From positions 62,001 through 126,000 of the forward strand of contig NC_017506.1 in assembly GCF_000166295.1 (NCBI RefSeq): DNA of 64,000 bases. Reading direction: 5' to 3'. Position 1 is the first letter of the stretch; each line of letters begins with the position of its first letter. Shown here piece after piece: positions 8,790-18,417 of this stretch. The position numbers and the translations under genes are program-made. The notes beneath the pieces are model-generated. The model saw nothing but the letters and a program-made list of their open reading frames with translations, made no database searches and had not been told where the DNA came from. Source of the DNA: Marinobacter adhaerens HP15 (GTDB lineage: Bacteria; Pseudomonadota; Gammaproteobacteria; Pseudomonadales; Oleiphilaceae).

Positions 8790-10199
8790 TTGTTTACGGA
8801 AACCGAAATAAAGTTGAGGATCACTCCTAAAACTGCGGACTCTATCAAGGCTAGCTCGCTGGTAGATTCTCGCTTGGTTGGATGCTGGCAATCGAGCATG
8901 ATTCTCAATCAGTACTATGATACTGCGGAAAGAGATCTCGCCCGCGCAGGGGTTGCGTTGCGTCTGCGCATCGATGGCAATAGATATATCCAAACTTTCA
9001 AGCATAGCGGTAGCGGTCTGGCTGGCCTGTCTGTCAGGAAGGAATGGGATTGGTATTTAGATTCGCCAGAGCTCGACACCGCTTTGATTGAGTCAAATAG
9101 CTGGCCGGCTGGATTGCGGGAGTTGGACCTGAGCCACATCGAACCCATTTTCCGCACTGACTTTCGTAGGACCCGCGGTCTCTTACGTTGGGCTTTGCAT
9201 GGGAGAACCGTGGAAGCGGAAGTGGCGATTGATCAGGGCTCAATAGCCACAGATGCAGGTTTTGAGCCTATATGTGAGCTAGAAATAGAACTAAGAGAGG
9301 GGCCTGAAACCGCCGTCACTGCGCTAGCACTAGAGTTGGCGAATACTAATTCGTTAATGCCTTGTGATTTGAGTAAATCAGATCGTGGTTACAGACTCCT
9401 CGGATTCTGCTCTGGCATAGCTCATGATGACCGAGAAGAGCTATGGCGCGGATCAAAAATTTCAAGTGTGGTCCTTGGTTTGGGGCGCTCCATACTTAAT
9501 GACGTGGTTTCATTATCCGAACACTTTTTTTCGTTCCGTGACCACGAAAGCTTCTCCAAACTGCACCTGAAAGTGATATTTCTTTACTCATATTTTCACC
9601 TTTTTGATTTTGTGAAATTTCGGATCAAAAAATTTAGGGAGCTGTCGAGTCTGGCGGGCAGACTCTTGGATGAATCTAGCCATTTGTCTCAAATTGCGAA
9701 CAGTGAAGGTTTCGATTCAGGGCTGGCCTCTCGGATCCTTAGTGTATTCATTGAGGAACATTTGTGGGGGCAACTTTTAATTGGGTTTGGGGACTGGCTG
9801 TTTAGTTACGAATTGGAGTGCGAAGTCCAGGAAGCTGGTAACGAAAGCTTTATAGACGAATCCTTAGAGTCTTGGCTAGCCACAGAAGCAAAAAAAACGA
9901 CTAGCGCCATTAGGCTTTGGCATAAAAAAAATACCTGTAAAGATGGTGGTAGGTGTGCAGAGTCTGAATTAAACCCCATTTATCGCCTCGCGTTCCTGGT
10001 TGAGTATTTTGATGAATGCTTTGGGATTAATAAAAGCCACCAAAATCCCGATCTTAAAGAGTTCTTGTTATATGAACAGGTTGAAGCAGTACCCACATAT
10101 CTTTCTTGGAAAGGTTCAACCGTATGGCTGGCGATAGAAAGGTTGGAGGAGCAGGCTGAACAGTATGTGCAAGGAAGTGCCAAAGGCTCGGATTCATAA
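8790..10199 (+). CDS. CYTH-domain triphosphatase-like protein with divergent CHAD-like C-terminus
   Basis: This 469-residue protein starts with a CYTH domain (about residues 1-205). The metal and phosphate-binding signature ExExK is present as ETEIK at residues 4-8, with the tunnel-type charged strands that follow (YYDT, ALRLRIDG, QTFKHSG, RKEWDW). CYTH proteins hydrolyse triphosphates or cyclise ATP. The remaining half is helical and sits where YgiF-type proteins carry a CHAD domain, but it lacks the usual dense conserved histidines. The start is TTG; no in-frame ATG fits before the ETEIK motif. The function is most likely inorganic triphosphatase. Confidence 0.8.
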   Translation: MFTETEIKLRITPKTADSIKASSLVDSRLVGCWQSSMILNQYYDTAERDLARAGVALRLRIDGNRYIQTFKHSGSGLAGLSVRKEWDWYLDSPELDTALIESNSWPAGLRELDLSHIEPIFRTDFRRTRGLLRWALHGRTVEAEVAIDQGSIATDAGFEPICELEIELREGPETAVTALALELANTNSLMPCDLSKSDRGYRLLGFCSGIAHDDREELWRGSKISSVVLGLGRSILNDVVSLSEHFFSFRDHESFSKLHLKVIFLYSYFHLFDFVKFRIKKFRELSSLAGRLLDESSHLSQIANSEGFDSGLASRILSVFIEEHLWGQLLIGFGDWLFSYELECEVQEAGNESFIDESLESWLATEAKKTTSAIRLWHKKNTCKDGGRCAESELNPIYRLAFLVEYFDECFGINKSHQNPDLKEFLLYEQVEAVPTYLSWKGSTVWLAIERLEEQAEQYVQGSAKGSDS

Positions 10200-10235
10200 G
10201 GTCGAATTAATGTTAGATATTGTCAGGAGAAAACC

Positions 10236-10934
10236 GTGAAGAATAAACCATCAATACTTATCACGGGGGGCGGGCAACGCATTGGACTTCACTGCGCTCA
10301 ACGGTTTGTTGAGGACGGTTACCACGTTACGATCACATGCCGAAATTTTCGCAAAGAGTGGGCGGAAAATCCTCTTGAAGGCATAGATGTCATTCAGGCA
10401 GACTTCTCGACAATAGAAGGGATTGAAGAATTTATTGATACGATAAAATCCCAAGGAAAAAAATTTAGAGCAATCATACATAACGCTTCGCAATGGCTTG
10501 ATGATAGTGAGGGGTACGAATCGTTTCAAACGATGTTTATGATTCACATGCAGGCTCCTTACATGATCAATAATGCCTGTGACGTGCTGTTTTATGACAA
10601 CGGGCCTGCTGATATCGTTCATGTTACGGACTATGGTGCTCAACACGGTAGTGGTAAGCACGTGGCTTACGCTTCTACGAAAGCAGGCCTTGAAAACATG
10701 ACATTGTCGTATGCGAAGAAGTTGGCTCCACGAGTAAAGGTCAACTCGATAGCTCCTTTTCTTATTATGTTCAATAAATGGGATTCAGAGGAGTATAAAG
10801 AAAAATCGTTAAATAAATCGGTCTTGGGAATCGAGCCGGGACCTGAAGTCGTCTACCAAGGGGTGCGTTATCTGATGGATAATATTTATGTTACAGGCGA
10901 ATGCTTGAATTTGGATGGTGGTCGGCACCTGTAA
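10236..10934 (+). CDS. folM: Dihydromonapterin reductase (FolM-like SDR)
   Basis: This 232-residue short-chain reductase resembles FolM, which reduces dihydromonapterin to tetrahydromonapterin and has weak dihydrofolate reductase activity. Features include ITGGGQRIGL at the N-terminus, HNASQW near residue 87, a catalytic YASTK motif near residue 145 and a C-terminal VTGECLNLDGGRHL. It starts with GTG after the ribosome binding site AGGAGA. It follows the CYTH gene by 36 bases. Together with folE at 1.5 kb it suggests local pterin cofactor supply, for example for phenylalanine hydroxylase; that role is inferred from the family. Confidence 0.88.
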   Translation: MKNKPSILITGGGQRIGLHCAQRFVEDGYHVTITCRNFRKEWAENPLEGIDVIQADFSTIEGIEEFIDTIKSQGKKFRAIIHNASQWLDDSEGYESFQTMFMIHMQAPYMINNACDVLFYDNGPADIVHVTDYGAQHGSGKHVAYASTKAGLENMTLSYAKKLAPRVKVNSIAPFLIMFNKWDSEEYKEKSLNKSVLGIEPGPEVVYQGVRYLMDNIYVTGECLNLDGGRHL

Positions 10935-11149
10935 GTGGGATGTATTTGGGTGCTAGACATTTTTTTTATGACATATGAGCTGCAATAGTGGTGTAAGATT
11001 CTTTATTATTTTCAGTGATAATTAAAGTGAAAGGCCGTTTTATTAAGCCCTCCGAAGACCTGATTTTCGAGGTCGTCTTCTCTCTATAATGTTCAGCGGC
11101 TGATTGGGTTTATAGAGAGCCGAATTTTTAAATAGGTATAAAAAGAATA

Positions 11150-14100
11150 ATGACAGAACAAACCTCGAGCCTGTCGCGTCAAGCTGTTCTTTTATTGCTT
11201 CTATTAAGCTGTATTGCAATTGGGGCAAAAATATTACTCCTTGAATTCATGAAAATTGATCTCGTGCCAGTTTCTCAAGATCTCACTCTAGCAGAGGCAG
11301 TAGGCCTGATACTGGCGGGCTTCACTTTGGGCGTTATGGTGCTTGGAGTTTCAAAGCCAGTTAGGCTGGTTTTCTCGGCAGTTTTGCTCATATACAGTCT
11401 GAGCAGCTTGGTGCAATCAGTTAACATTTTCGGAGTATCTGGGCTTTTCTCGATAAAGGTTGGGTTGTTACCGTTAATGCCCGCTGCGATTGCAACACTC
11501 GCAGGCATTTGTTGTGCACTGGGGCTGACTCGACGAACTCTGATTCTCTGGCGGCTATTCGGCAGCATAGCTGGAACAGTCGGCATTCTTGCGATTCTTC
11601 AGGGATTGGGTGTTTCAAGCTTCCCGAGTATTCTCCAGATTCCGGCTGATCAGGCGTCTTTTACCGGGGCTCTTTTTGCGATAGCAATTGGCGTTATTGC
11701 ATGGATGTTGGCCCGAAGTATTGATCGTCCGGCTATCTCACTTCCCTACTCGGCGATCGGCATAGGGATCTCTGGGACGCTGGCAACCGTGATTTTGATG
11801 TGTGTTGCGTCCATCGACCGCCATGAAGAAAGGTTGAAAGCTGCAAACGGGGTCCTTGAAAATCTGACTCATGCTATTGAACAGGCCAGTGAAAACAGAA
11901 TGCGTGTTTTGCAGAGGATGGCCGAGCGATGGGCCTTATTATCAGAGTATGTCGGGGATGAAATTTACAAGACGGATGCTCGATTATTAACTCAAGACAA
12001 ACTCGGTTTTCTCGCGTATGCGCTTATCGGTGTTTCAGGCTGGCGCTATGCCTCTGTTCCCAGCACTGGTCAGTGGCTAGAAGAACAACTGGATAAGCCG
12101 GAGAGCTCTCGTTGGTTACGTGAGTTCAGGGCTGGAGAGGAGCCTGGATCCTGGTTTTTTCCGAGTGATGACTACCCCTCGCGCGCTTTTCTTGTTGTCA
12201 GACCGCCTAACAATTCCAAATACATACTCATCGGATTGGTGGACTTAAGAGAGTTTATCCAGGCAGAAACACGTCAAGCAGCTGATGAGCTGGTAATTAA
12301 CGTGTCGCGTAGTGGTATTCCACTTACCTCCATTGCCGGGGCAATTGGCGCAGCTGGTAAAAAGGGGGAGGTGTACGCCGAGTCTCAAGCACAGTTGCCA
12401 GGAAATGGCCAACCGTTGATAGCGCGAGCGCTGCCCCGATTCGATGCGATCGATAATCAACTCCCCGTGGCAATCTTTTTCTTTGGTCTGATGTTCACTC
12501 ATCAGCTCATACTTAGTCGATCCCTGAGCCATATTCGCCATGAGCAATCCAAGACTCTCGCTTTGAGTGAGCAGAGGTTTCGGTCGTTATATGACCACAA
12601 CCCGGATGCCGTCTTCTCTCTTGATGCAGATGGACGTTATCGAGATATTAATCCTGCGACGAAACATAGCCTGGGGGTGCCAAATTGTGAATTGCGGGGA
12701 AGGCATTTTACCGAACGGATAAACAAGGAAACCGTTCCAGAAGGGGATTTGAAAGAAGTCTTTCGCGCCTACACTGAAGCTACGCGTGGCTATCCAAGAA
12801 CGGACTTCTCAATGTCGCTTCGAACATCAGGGCATGAGGTCCGCCATTTCGACGTCACGTTCCTTCCAATAGTTATTCAGGATCGGATTGACGGGGTATT
12901 TGCTATTGCGAAAGACATCACTAAACGAGTCAGGACGGAAGAGCAGCAACGCATAATGCAGCGAAGCGTTGAGGCAAGTAGCAACGCAGTCGTCATAACT
13001 AATGCGAGGGATCCAGGATTCCCGGTTGTATATGTGAATCCGGCATTCTCGCAGATCACCGGTTTCGGTAGTGAGGAGGTAGAAGGCCAGTCCTTGGGCT
13101 TCCTGATCGGAGAGGGTTCGGAAGACGACGACATTGAACGCATAAAGGTAGCTGTGCGTGAGCATCGCTCAGTGTCGGTGACCATGCGAAGCTATAGAAA
13201 AGATGGTGCACCTTTCTGGTATCAGCTTTTTCTTTCTCCAGTACGGGATGACGAAGGAGAAGTCACGCATTTTGTTGCTGTAATCAATGATATCTCGGAA
13301 AAGAAAGAGCAAGACGAGGAAATGGCCTATCAGGCAACGCACGACCTCCTGACCGGTCTTGCAAATAGATCACTTTTTAACGACCGACTAAAGCACGACT
13401 TTGAATTGGCAAAGCGTCATAGCCAATCAATGGCAGTTCTATTTATTGATCTCGATGAGTTCAAACCAATAAATGACACGCTTGGGCACAGGGTCGGAGA
13501 TAAACTGCTTGTCAGTGTGGCGGAGAGATTGAATAGTTTGATCAGGCCGAGTGACACTTTGGCCCGCTTTGGAGGTGACGAATTTGTATTGTTGCTTCCG
13601 GATCTTGAAGAGACAGGACTTGCCGAGGAAATTGCAGAACGTATTCTTCAGGAGCTTGCGAAACCGCACCAGATTGATAATAACGAATTGCATATTTCTG
13701 CGAGCATAGGGATCGCTACGAATTCGCACTCCTCAAGATTTCCGGAAAAGCTGCTTCAGCGAGCTGATATGGCCATGTATAAAGCCAAACAACAGGGCCG
13801 TGATACCTATGAGATTTATTCTGCAGATCTTGATGAAGCGCTATCGACACGGGTGACGCTAAGAAATGATTTGCAGGAAGCGATCAAGGGTGATCAGCTA
13901 AGATTGCATTATCAACCACTTGTAAACGCTGATGGCAGCATCGTGAGCCTTGAGGCATTAGTGCGTTGGCAGCATCCCCAAAAGGGCAGCATTTCACCAG
14001 CGGATTTTATTCCGATTGCAGAAGAGACAGGACAGATAGTTCCATTAGGGAAGTGGGTGACGAGAAAGGCTTGTGAGGACGCCTTGATCCTTATCGAACG

Positions 14101-14638
14101 TGGATTGCGTATGGGTTGCATGGCTGTGAACCTATCGCCGATGCAGTTTCATCGTCCCAACTTTCTCAACGTGCTTCGACAGATATTGGAAGAGACTGGT
14201 TTGCCTCCTGAATATCTGGAGTTAGAGTTGACAGAGGGAATTCTGATGAAAGATACGGGGGGAGCTAAGAATATTCTGAATGACCTTCGGGGTATGGGTG
14301 TCAAAACTGCGATTGATGACTTTGGTACAGGTTTTTCAAGTTTTGGTTATCTGCGCGAATTGCCAGTGGATAAAATAAAGATTGATAGAAGCTTTGTTGA
14401 AGATGTCACCTCCTGTGAGAAAGATGCGGCTGTGTGCAAGGGCGTCATTACCTTGGCCAGGGAGCTCGGCATGAGAGTCGTTGCTGAGGGCGTGGAGACG
14501 GAAGAGCAGTATCGATATCTTGCAAAACATGGTTGTACCGGATTTCAGGGGTACTACTTCGCTAAACCTATGGCTCTTGATGAGCTGATTGTTTGGGTCG
14601 AAGAGAATGCAGGGGGCCTGAGGTGGCAGCGGCTATAA
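11150..14638 (+). CDS. Membrane-bound PAS-PAS-GGDEF-EAL cyclic-di-GMP enzyme
   Basis: This 1162-residue protein has about six N-terminal membrane segments (residues 10-220), an extracytoplasmic region to about residue 440 and a further membrane helix. Two PAS domains (about 470-585 and 600-715), a GGDEF domain and an EAL domain follow. The cyclase motif RFGGDEF (about residue 805) is intact and is preceded by an RxxD inhibitory site, RPSD. The phosphodiesterase domain keeps EALVRW (about 934) and DDFGTG (about 1057). Both activities could therefore be live, and the balance cannot be predicted. It is monocistronic by position. Confidence 0.93.
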   Translation: MTEQTSSLSRQAVLLLLLLSCIAIGAKILLLEFMKIDLVPVSQDLTLAEAVGLILAGFTLGVMVLGVSKPVRLVFSAVLLIYSLSSLVQSVNIFGVSGLFSIKVGLLPLMPAAIATLAGICCALGLTRRTLILWRLFGSIAGTVGILAILQGLGVSSFPSILQIPADQASFTGALFAIAIGVIAWMLARSIDRPAISLPYSAIGIGISGTLATVILMCVASIDRHEERLKAANGVLENLTHAIEQASENRMRVLQRMAERWALLSEYVGDEIYKTDARLLTQDKLGFLAYALIGVSGWRYASVPSTGQWLEEQLDKPESSRWLREFRAGEEPGSWFFPSDDYPSRAFLVVRPPNNSKYILIGLVDLREFIQAETRQAADELVINVSRSGIPLTSIAGAIGAAGKKGEVYAESQAQLPGNGQPLIARALPRFDAIDNQLPVAIFFFGLMFTHQLILSRSLSHIRHEQSKTLALSEQRFRSLYDHNPDAVFSLDADGRYRDINPATKHSLGVPNCELRGRHFTERINKETVPEGDLKEVFRAYTEATRGYPRTDFSMSLRTSGHEVRHFDVTFLPIVIQDRIDGVFAIAKDITKRVRTEEQQRIMQRSVEASSNAVVITNARDPGFPVVYVNPAFSQITGFGSEEVEGQSLGFLIGEGSEDDDIERIKVAVREHRSVSVTMRSYRKDGAPFWYQLFLSPVRDDEGEVTHFVAVINDISEKKEQDEEMAYQATHDLLTGLANRSLFNDRLKHDFELAKRHSQSMAVLFIDLDEFKPINDTLGHRVGDKLLVSVAERLNSLIRPSDTLARFGGDEFVLLLPDLEETGLAEEIAERILQELAKPHQIDNNELHISASIGIATNSHSSRFPEKLLQRADMAMYKAKQQGRDTYEIYSADLDEALSTRVTLRNDLQEAIKGDQLRLHYQPLVNADGSIVSLEALVRWQHPQKGSISPADFIPIAEETGQIVPLGKWVTRKACEDALILIERGLRMGCMAVNLSPMQFHRPNFLNVLRQILEETGLPPEYLELELTEGILMKDTGGAKNILNDLRGMGVKTAIDDFGTGFSSFGYLRELPVDKIKIDRSFVEDVTSCEKDAAVCKGVITLARELGMRVVAEGVETEEQYRYLAKHGCTGFQGYYFAKPMALDELIVWVEENAGGLRWQRL

Positions 14639-15443
14639 TTCCTCACTGGTCTCGTAAATTGCATTAAACTTATTGAATTAGCTGGCGGGTTATGGGCGTC
14701 ATGTTGGCGTGCTATGACCGCAAGACTATTTGAACCCATACAAAAGAAGCTGTTTCACGCTGCTTGGTATTTCTTACGAACACCAATCCCCACAATATTC
14801 TTATGCTTGATTTATGGAACTAGGTTTGCGAATTATTTCGGGAAACTATGTTGTGTAAATCGGTGTAGGAAGAAGAAAAAGCCTACCCGGAGAAAGTTCG
14901 GCCAGGATCATACTCCCTCCCTCTTTCTATTATTTTTACCTCTGGTGTAGATAAAGCAAAAACAAGGTGTGACGAACGCAAATAGGACATAAGCCAGAGA
15001 AATTAACCCTGACTGGCTCACGTTCTGAATTGCTCCTATGGCAAAGTGGAAGAAACAGGCCGGCTGCAATCGAGTGATTATCGACACAAACTAGACCAGG
15101 GGGGCGGTGCCCAAACTCACTTCGAACAAATCAGTTTTACACCAGCTTTTGGTTGTTTTGTTGAGCTCGTGTCGAAAAAACACGTCAAGACGACCCCGGT
15201 GCCTGCTATATATCCTAGAAAATGGCTCTATCGAAGCAAATTTGATGGAGTCGACATGAAGCCAATCCTAACTGCACGAAGTTCTTCTTTAACAAGCTCG
15301 CGCCATTGCTCAATGGAGCCAACGCTAGTTGCATCGTCAGTTTCGGCGCGCCAAGCAAAACCTACCGCCGCTCAAACTCTTTAAATTCGCTCATTTCAAG
15401 CAGCTGATTCCCTCCAATACATGAGAAATCCGGACGAGAAATT
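14639..15443. other. Gene-poor left edge of the accessory region
   Basis: This 805-bp stretch after the GGDEF-EAL gene holds no convincing complete gene. Open frames at 14714-14950 and 15046-15384 (plus) have low-complexity or unstructured translations. Two remnants can be suspected. One is an 18-codon frame at 15038-15094 that ends in VIIDTN and then a stop, like the first strand of a PIN-domain toxin. The other is a minus-strand reading between about 15440 and 15228 broken by a frameshift. Base composition is more AT-rich than the neighbouring core genes. The left boundary of the island is probably in here. Confidence 0.4.
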
Positions 15444-15965
15444 ATGCAAATGATCCCTCAAATTAAACTGTTCGTTGGTGACGGTGAAATGAGTTACGTG
15501 GCGCCAGAACGAAGTGAAATCTGTATCAAGCTGAATTTCGGGATGGGGAAGGAATCCGCGTCCATATCCGAACCGTTCCTGTTGAGGCGAGGAGTGGAAC
15601 GTGGATGTGAGTGGGGAGATTTTTTTGGCCACACCATGACGCTGAGGCTCGGGCGATACGTTCAGGCCTCGGAACTGGCGAAGCTGAAAGACAGAATCAG
15701 ACCGCACGTAAAAACAATTAGATCAGGCTATCATTGTGTTGATGAGAAAACTTATGCAATTTTCGATAATTCAGCTTTAGAAGGCATTGATAAACTACAT
15801 CGGGTTGTCTCGGCGTTCTCCTTTCATTTTGAAGAACCTTGTAACCCTGATGTAGCGATTGCCAAAATCATGTTAAATATGAGTGAGAGCGACCTCGCGC
15901 GATTGAGCCGTTGCCCAAGCAGCACTTTGAAACAAATGGCAGCTGATTATTCAAAGCAATGTTAA
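15444..15965 (+). CDS. Hypothetical protein, 173 aa
   Basis: I do not recognise this family. The 173-residue product has no signal peptide or membrane segment. The C-terminal half looks like a folded alpha/beta protein (TLRLGRYVQASELAKLKDRIRPHVKTI, then SALEGIDKLHRVVSAFSFHF), and its end (MSESDLARLSRCPSSTLKQMA) resembles a short helix-turn-helix. The ATG at 15444 lacks a strong ribosome binding site. It stands alone at the left of the island, so a role in the mobile element is only a guess. Confidence 0.55.
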   Translation: MQMIPQIKLFVGDGEMSYVAPERSEICIKLNFGMGKESASISEPFLLRRGVERGCEWGDFFGHTMTLRLGRYVQASELAKLKDRIRPHVKTIRSGYHCVDEKTYAIFDNSALEGIDKLHRVVSAFSFHFEEPCNPDVAIAKIMLNMSESDLARLSRCPSSTLKQMAADYSKQC

Positions 15966-16194
15966 CCGTATATGCATCCTTGGGACGCCTATCAATGCCT
16001 TAAACAGGTTCAGAAAAATCTAAAAGAAAGCTGCTTTTCCAAATAAAGAAATGGCTTAGACAGTAGAGGGCCAACTACTCTCCTTCTGTCTGTTTCATAA
16101 CCTTCTTCCCTGTAGCTGCGAGGGAAGTGAATCCTGTCAAAATGTCGATAAAGCGCACCTGCTGTTTGGCCCCGTTCGGCAAAGAGGATTATGA

Positions 16195-16884
16195 CTACTT
16201 CCGGAACTCCGACACTTCCCGCTCGAGATTTGCATACATGGTTAAGAAATCATCGCCATCAAGACGCCCGCCGATGTCTTCCCGGGCTTTCTTCTTATTT
16301 ATCTGGCTACGTTGCTCGGCATAAACATGGTGCAGCACACTGGGTGGTAAATCGTGGCCTTCGTGTTCGTTTAACTGTTTGCGAAGCGCTTTAAATTGAG
16401 CAGGGCTGGGTGTGAGCTTCAGCTTGTCGGCAACGTCCTTTTGCCTAATCTCATAGATTTCTCCCCAATGAGAAACTGCCTGCTGCCAGGCTTGTGAGAG
16501 TGTCACTTTCTCATCAATGTAGAATTTCGTGGCAGCCCCTCGCTTGTTAACTGAAAAGTAACAGACTTCTTGGTCGGCTCTTCTGCCCGAGCCGATCCCA
16601 AGCGTGATGCCATGAAACCCAACACCGCGATATGGCCGAGTTGTGGGGTGTTCCTTCGTAATGAAGTCCAGGTATTGTATGGCGGCAGATCGCGCCATGT
16701 ATCGGGCCTCGTAATATCGGGCTCGCGTTTCCTGGTACTGGTGCCAGAGTTCTTGGGAGATTTGGTAGTTCGGTCGATCTAATGAAAAGTATTTCTGAAA
16801 GCGCTTGCCACGAATGGTGGCAACAACACGCCAGCCGTGAAATCGAGATGATAACTCACCCTTCTCGTAAAATCTTATAGCCAT
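16195..16884 (-). CDS. Hypothetical island protein with AP2-like N-terminal segment
   Basis: This 229-residue protein begins with a GWRVVATIRGKRFQKYFSL segment. It has the strand pattern of AP2 or integrase arm-type DNA-binding domains (a W on strand 1, a basic strand 2 and KYFSL on strand 3). A second similar pattern, RGVGFHGITLGIG then EVCYFSVNKRG, lies at residues 85-115. The rest is helical and highly charged. No catalytic motif is visible. A DNA-binding role is inferred from the pattern only. It is transcribed alone on the minus strand. Confidence 0.6.
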   Translation of the reverse strand: MAIRFYEKGELSSRFHGWRVVATIRGKRFQKYFSLDRPNYQISQELWHQYQETRARYYEARYMARSAAIQYLDFITKEHPTTRPYRGVGFHGITLGIGSGRRADQEVCYFSVNKRGAATKFYIDEKVTLSQAWQQAVSHWGEIYEIRQKDVADKLKLTPSPAQFKALRKQLNEHEGHDLPPSVLHHVYAEQRSQINKKKAREDIGGRLDGDDFLTMYANLEREVSEFRK

Positions 16885-17081
16885 GAATAGTCGATCTCTC
16901 TCTTTAGCACTCTGGTCGAAAATTTCACACTAGTGATGATAACGCAGCAGCGTTAGGCCTTGATTTTTTAAGTCGTGGCAACTTAAACCGCTGATTCAAG
17001 TTTTTCGCAGTCCGTATGTCGATGTCGCATTGTCATGCCCGATTAAATTAGATCCTTCTTGCATCTCGAAATACGAACGTT

Positions 17082-17525
17082 TTAAAGGCCCCGATGCTTT
17101 CTCCTGACGTGAATGAAACAGGCTCCCGGAATAAAAATGGTACATGCGGTGCCAATCATTAGAACCGCCACAGAATCTATCACATGCTGAAAAAATGCGA
17201 TCGCCATGTAACAGGCCAAAAACGCCACCAGATGCAACGCGCAAAAGAGCGTCATCTCCGCGGCAGTGGGTATGTTCCGACCGGCGCGATTCGATGTAAT
17301 CTGAAGGCCACTTACCACCAGGGTTGCCGCTAGCGGGGCTACAAACATAAGGCCTGTTGCACCACCTACGCCTTGAATGTCCTCTGGACTGATCCAGGAA
17401 TAGGGGCCGTAGGCTCCGACTAGAGTGATAGCGCTCAGCACAAACAACGCCATTCCTGCGCAATTCAGATAGACGCGAACGTCGTCATTGGCATCCTGAT
17501 CGGGACAGCCTCCGCCTCTAGCCAT
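17082..17525 (-). CDS. Small four-helix membrane protein, unknown
   Basis: This 147-residue product has four hydrophobic segments (about residues 24-45, 62-80, 92-110 and 115-135) and ends in a basic tail RRKHRGL. The ATG at 17525 is chosen over the longer frame because GGAAGG lies six bases upstream and because the longer frame runs through the preceding gene. The start overlaps the stop of the preceding 47-codon gene, so the two are probably translated together. I do not recognise the family; a membrane protein pair inside a mobile island could serve exclusion, immunity or defence, all unproven. Confidence 0.6.
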   Translation of the reverse strand: MARGGGCPDQDANDDVRVYLNCAGMALFVLSAITLVGAYGPYSWISPEDIQGVGGATGLMFVAPLAATLVVSGLQITSNRAGRNIPTAAEMTLFCALHLVAFLACYMAIAFFQHVIDSVAVLMIGTACTIFIPGACFIHVRRKHRGL

Positions 17526-17661
17526 GGCTATCCTTCCCTTTCGAGAAATGCTTTTTCGCCCAGGCTTCCAATTGATCTGCTTTCCAATATCCCGCAAGAC
17601 CAAGCAATGTCAGTGTTACTACAAATCCGCCGAATCCGATCAATCCAAGAAACATATTCAT
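17518..17661 (-). CDS. 47-aa single-helix membrane protein
   Basis: This very short gene encodes one transmembrane helix (LGLIGFGGFVVTLTLLGLAGY) followed by a charged tail rich in Lys. A GGAG ribosome binding site lies seven bases before the ATG at 17661, which supports this start over the longer frame. It overlaps the next membrane gene by eight bases, giving a two-gene unit. Function unknown. Confidence 0.55.
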   Translation of the reverse strand: MNMFLGLIGFGGFVVTLTLLGLAGYWKADQLEAWAKKHFSKGKDSHG

Positions 17662-17781
17662 AGGTTTGCTCCAGTAATCTGAACCTGATGACCAGAATAC
17701 CGGATTTCTGGATTCGTCCAAGTTATGCTCTGTGAGCACGCGGTTTCCTTGGATTGCAGGCGATCTATGAGCACGGTGCCG

Positions 17782-18417
17782 TCAGTCGGAGATCCGGAAT
17801 CTTGCCAACTCAAGAACAGGTTCAGGGTTGCCGGTAGAGATGAGCCAGTCACGCGCACAGACCGCGCCACTTTGACCCTCGAGGTCCGGGTTGGGCAGAA
17901 GCATGAAGCGAGAGAGTGCCAACGGAGTGATGGATTTTCCTATGAGAGCCAGTATTGATTCGAGGTGGGGGATTGTTTCTGAATCCATGAACTGCCATCG
18001 GGGAAAACGAATCTGCCCATCTGCCAATGCAAAAGCGTGCAACATTGGAGGACTACACAACGCTCTTTGCTTGGCTTCTAAGGATGAAATTTTAAGCAAA
18101 GTTGCTACAGACTCAAGATTGAGTGAGCTGCCGACGAGGGCGCGGCATTCCTCAACCAACTCACCGAGTAGTTTAATTGCCCCAGCAGTGATTTCTGGCT
18201 GGGGGCTTTGGTCGAGCCCCTTGGCCCCTCCTTTTTTAAGGACGGCGATCTCTTTAGCTGATAGTGGATTAGTACTTTGCTTGCGTTCGGAAGCTAAACG
18301 CAGCGAGGGAGCAATACCTGCCCCATTCAATAAACGTCGAAGCTGTATGTTGGAGACTCCAAGGCCCGACATTATCTGCATGTCATAATCTGTAATCAGC
18401 GGCGCTTTTGTTTGCAC
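17782..18417 (-). CDS. Hypothetical protein with ParS/MbcA-like C-terminal segment
   Basis: This 211-residue protein is divergent from the ParB-like/recombinase operon. Its C-terminus, with PNPDLEG, then RDWLISTGN and PVLELAR, recalls the toxin-binding domain of Xre/MbcA/ParS antitoxins (helix, NPxLxGxxP turn, helix). However, no RES-type toxin gene lies beside it, and the match is by eye. The N-terminal part (ITDYDMQIMSGLGVSNIQLRRLLNGAGI) could be a helix-turn-helix. Its position suggests a regulator of the divergent operon; this is inference. Confidence 0.5.
   Translation of the reverse strand: MQTKAPLITDYDMQIMSGLGVSNIQLRRLLNGAGIAPSLRLASERKQSTNPLSAKEIAVLKKGGAKGLDQSPQPEITAGAIKLLGELVEECRALVGSSLNLESVATLLKISSLEAKQRALCSPPMLHAFALADGQIRFPRWQFMDSETIPHLESILALIGKSITPLALSRFMLLPNPDLEGQSGAVCARDWLISTGNPEPVLELARFRISD

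Noticed and set aside
14714..14950. 78-codon frame after the GGDEF-EAL gene
   Set aside because: The translation is a hydrophobic and Lys-rich jumble with no ribosome binding site or conserved pattern.
15046..15384. 112-codon plus-strand frame
   Set aside because: Ser/Thr-rich, unstructured translation; the minus strand shows traces of a broken gene in the same place, so it is probably chance.
15228..15440. Possible frameshifted small gene on the minus strand (MSEFKEFERR, then SIEQWRELVKEELR)
   Set aside because: It needs a frameshift and has no recognised family; too weak to list as a pseudogene.
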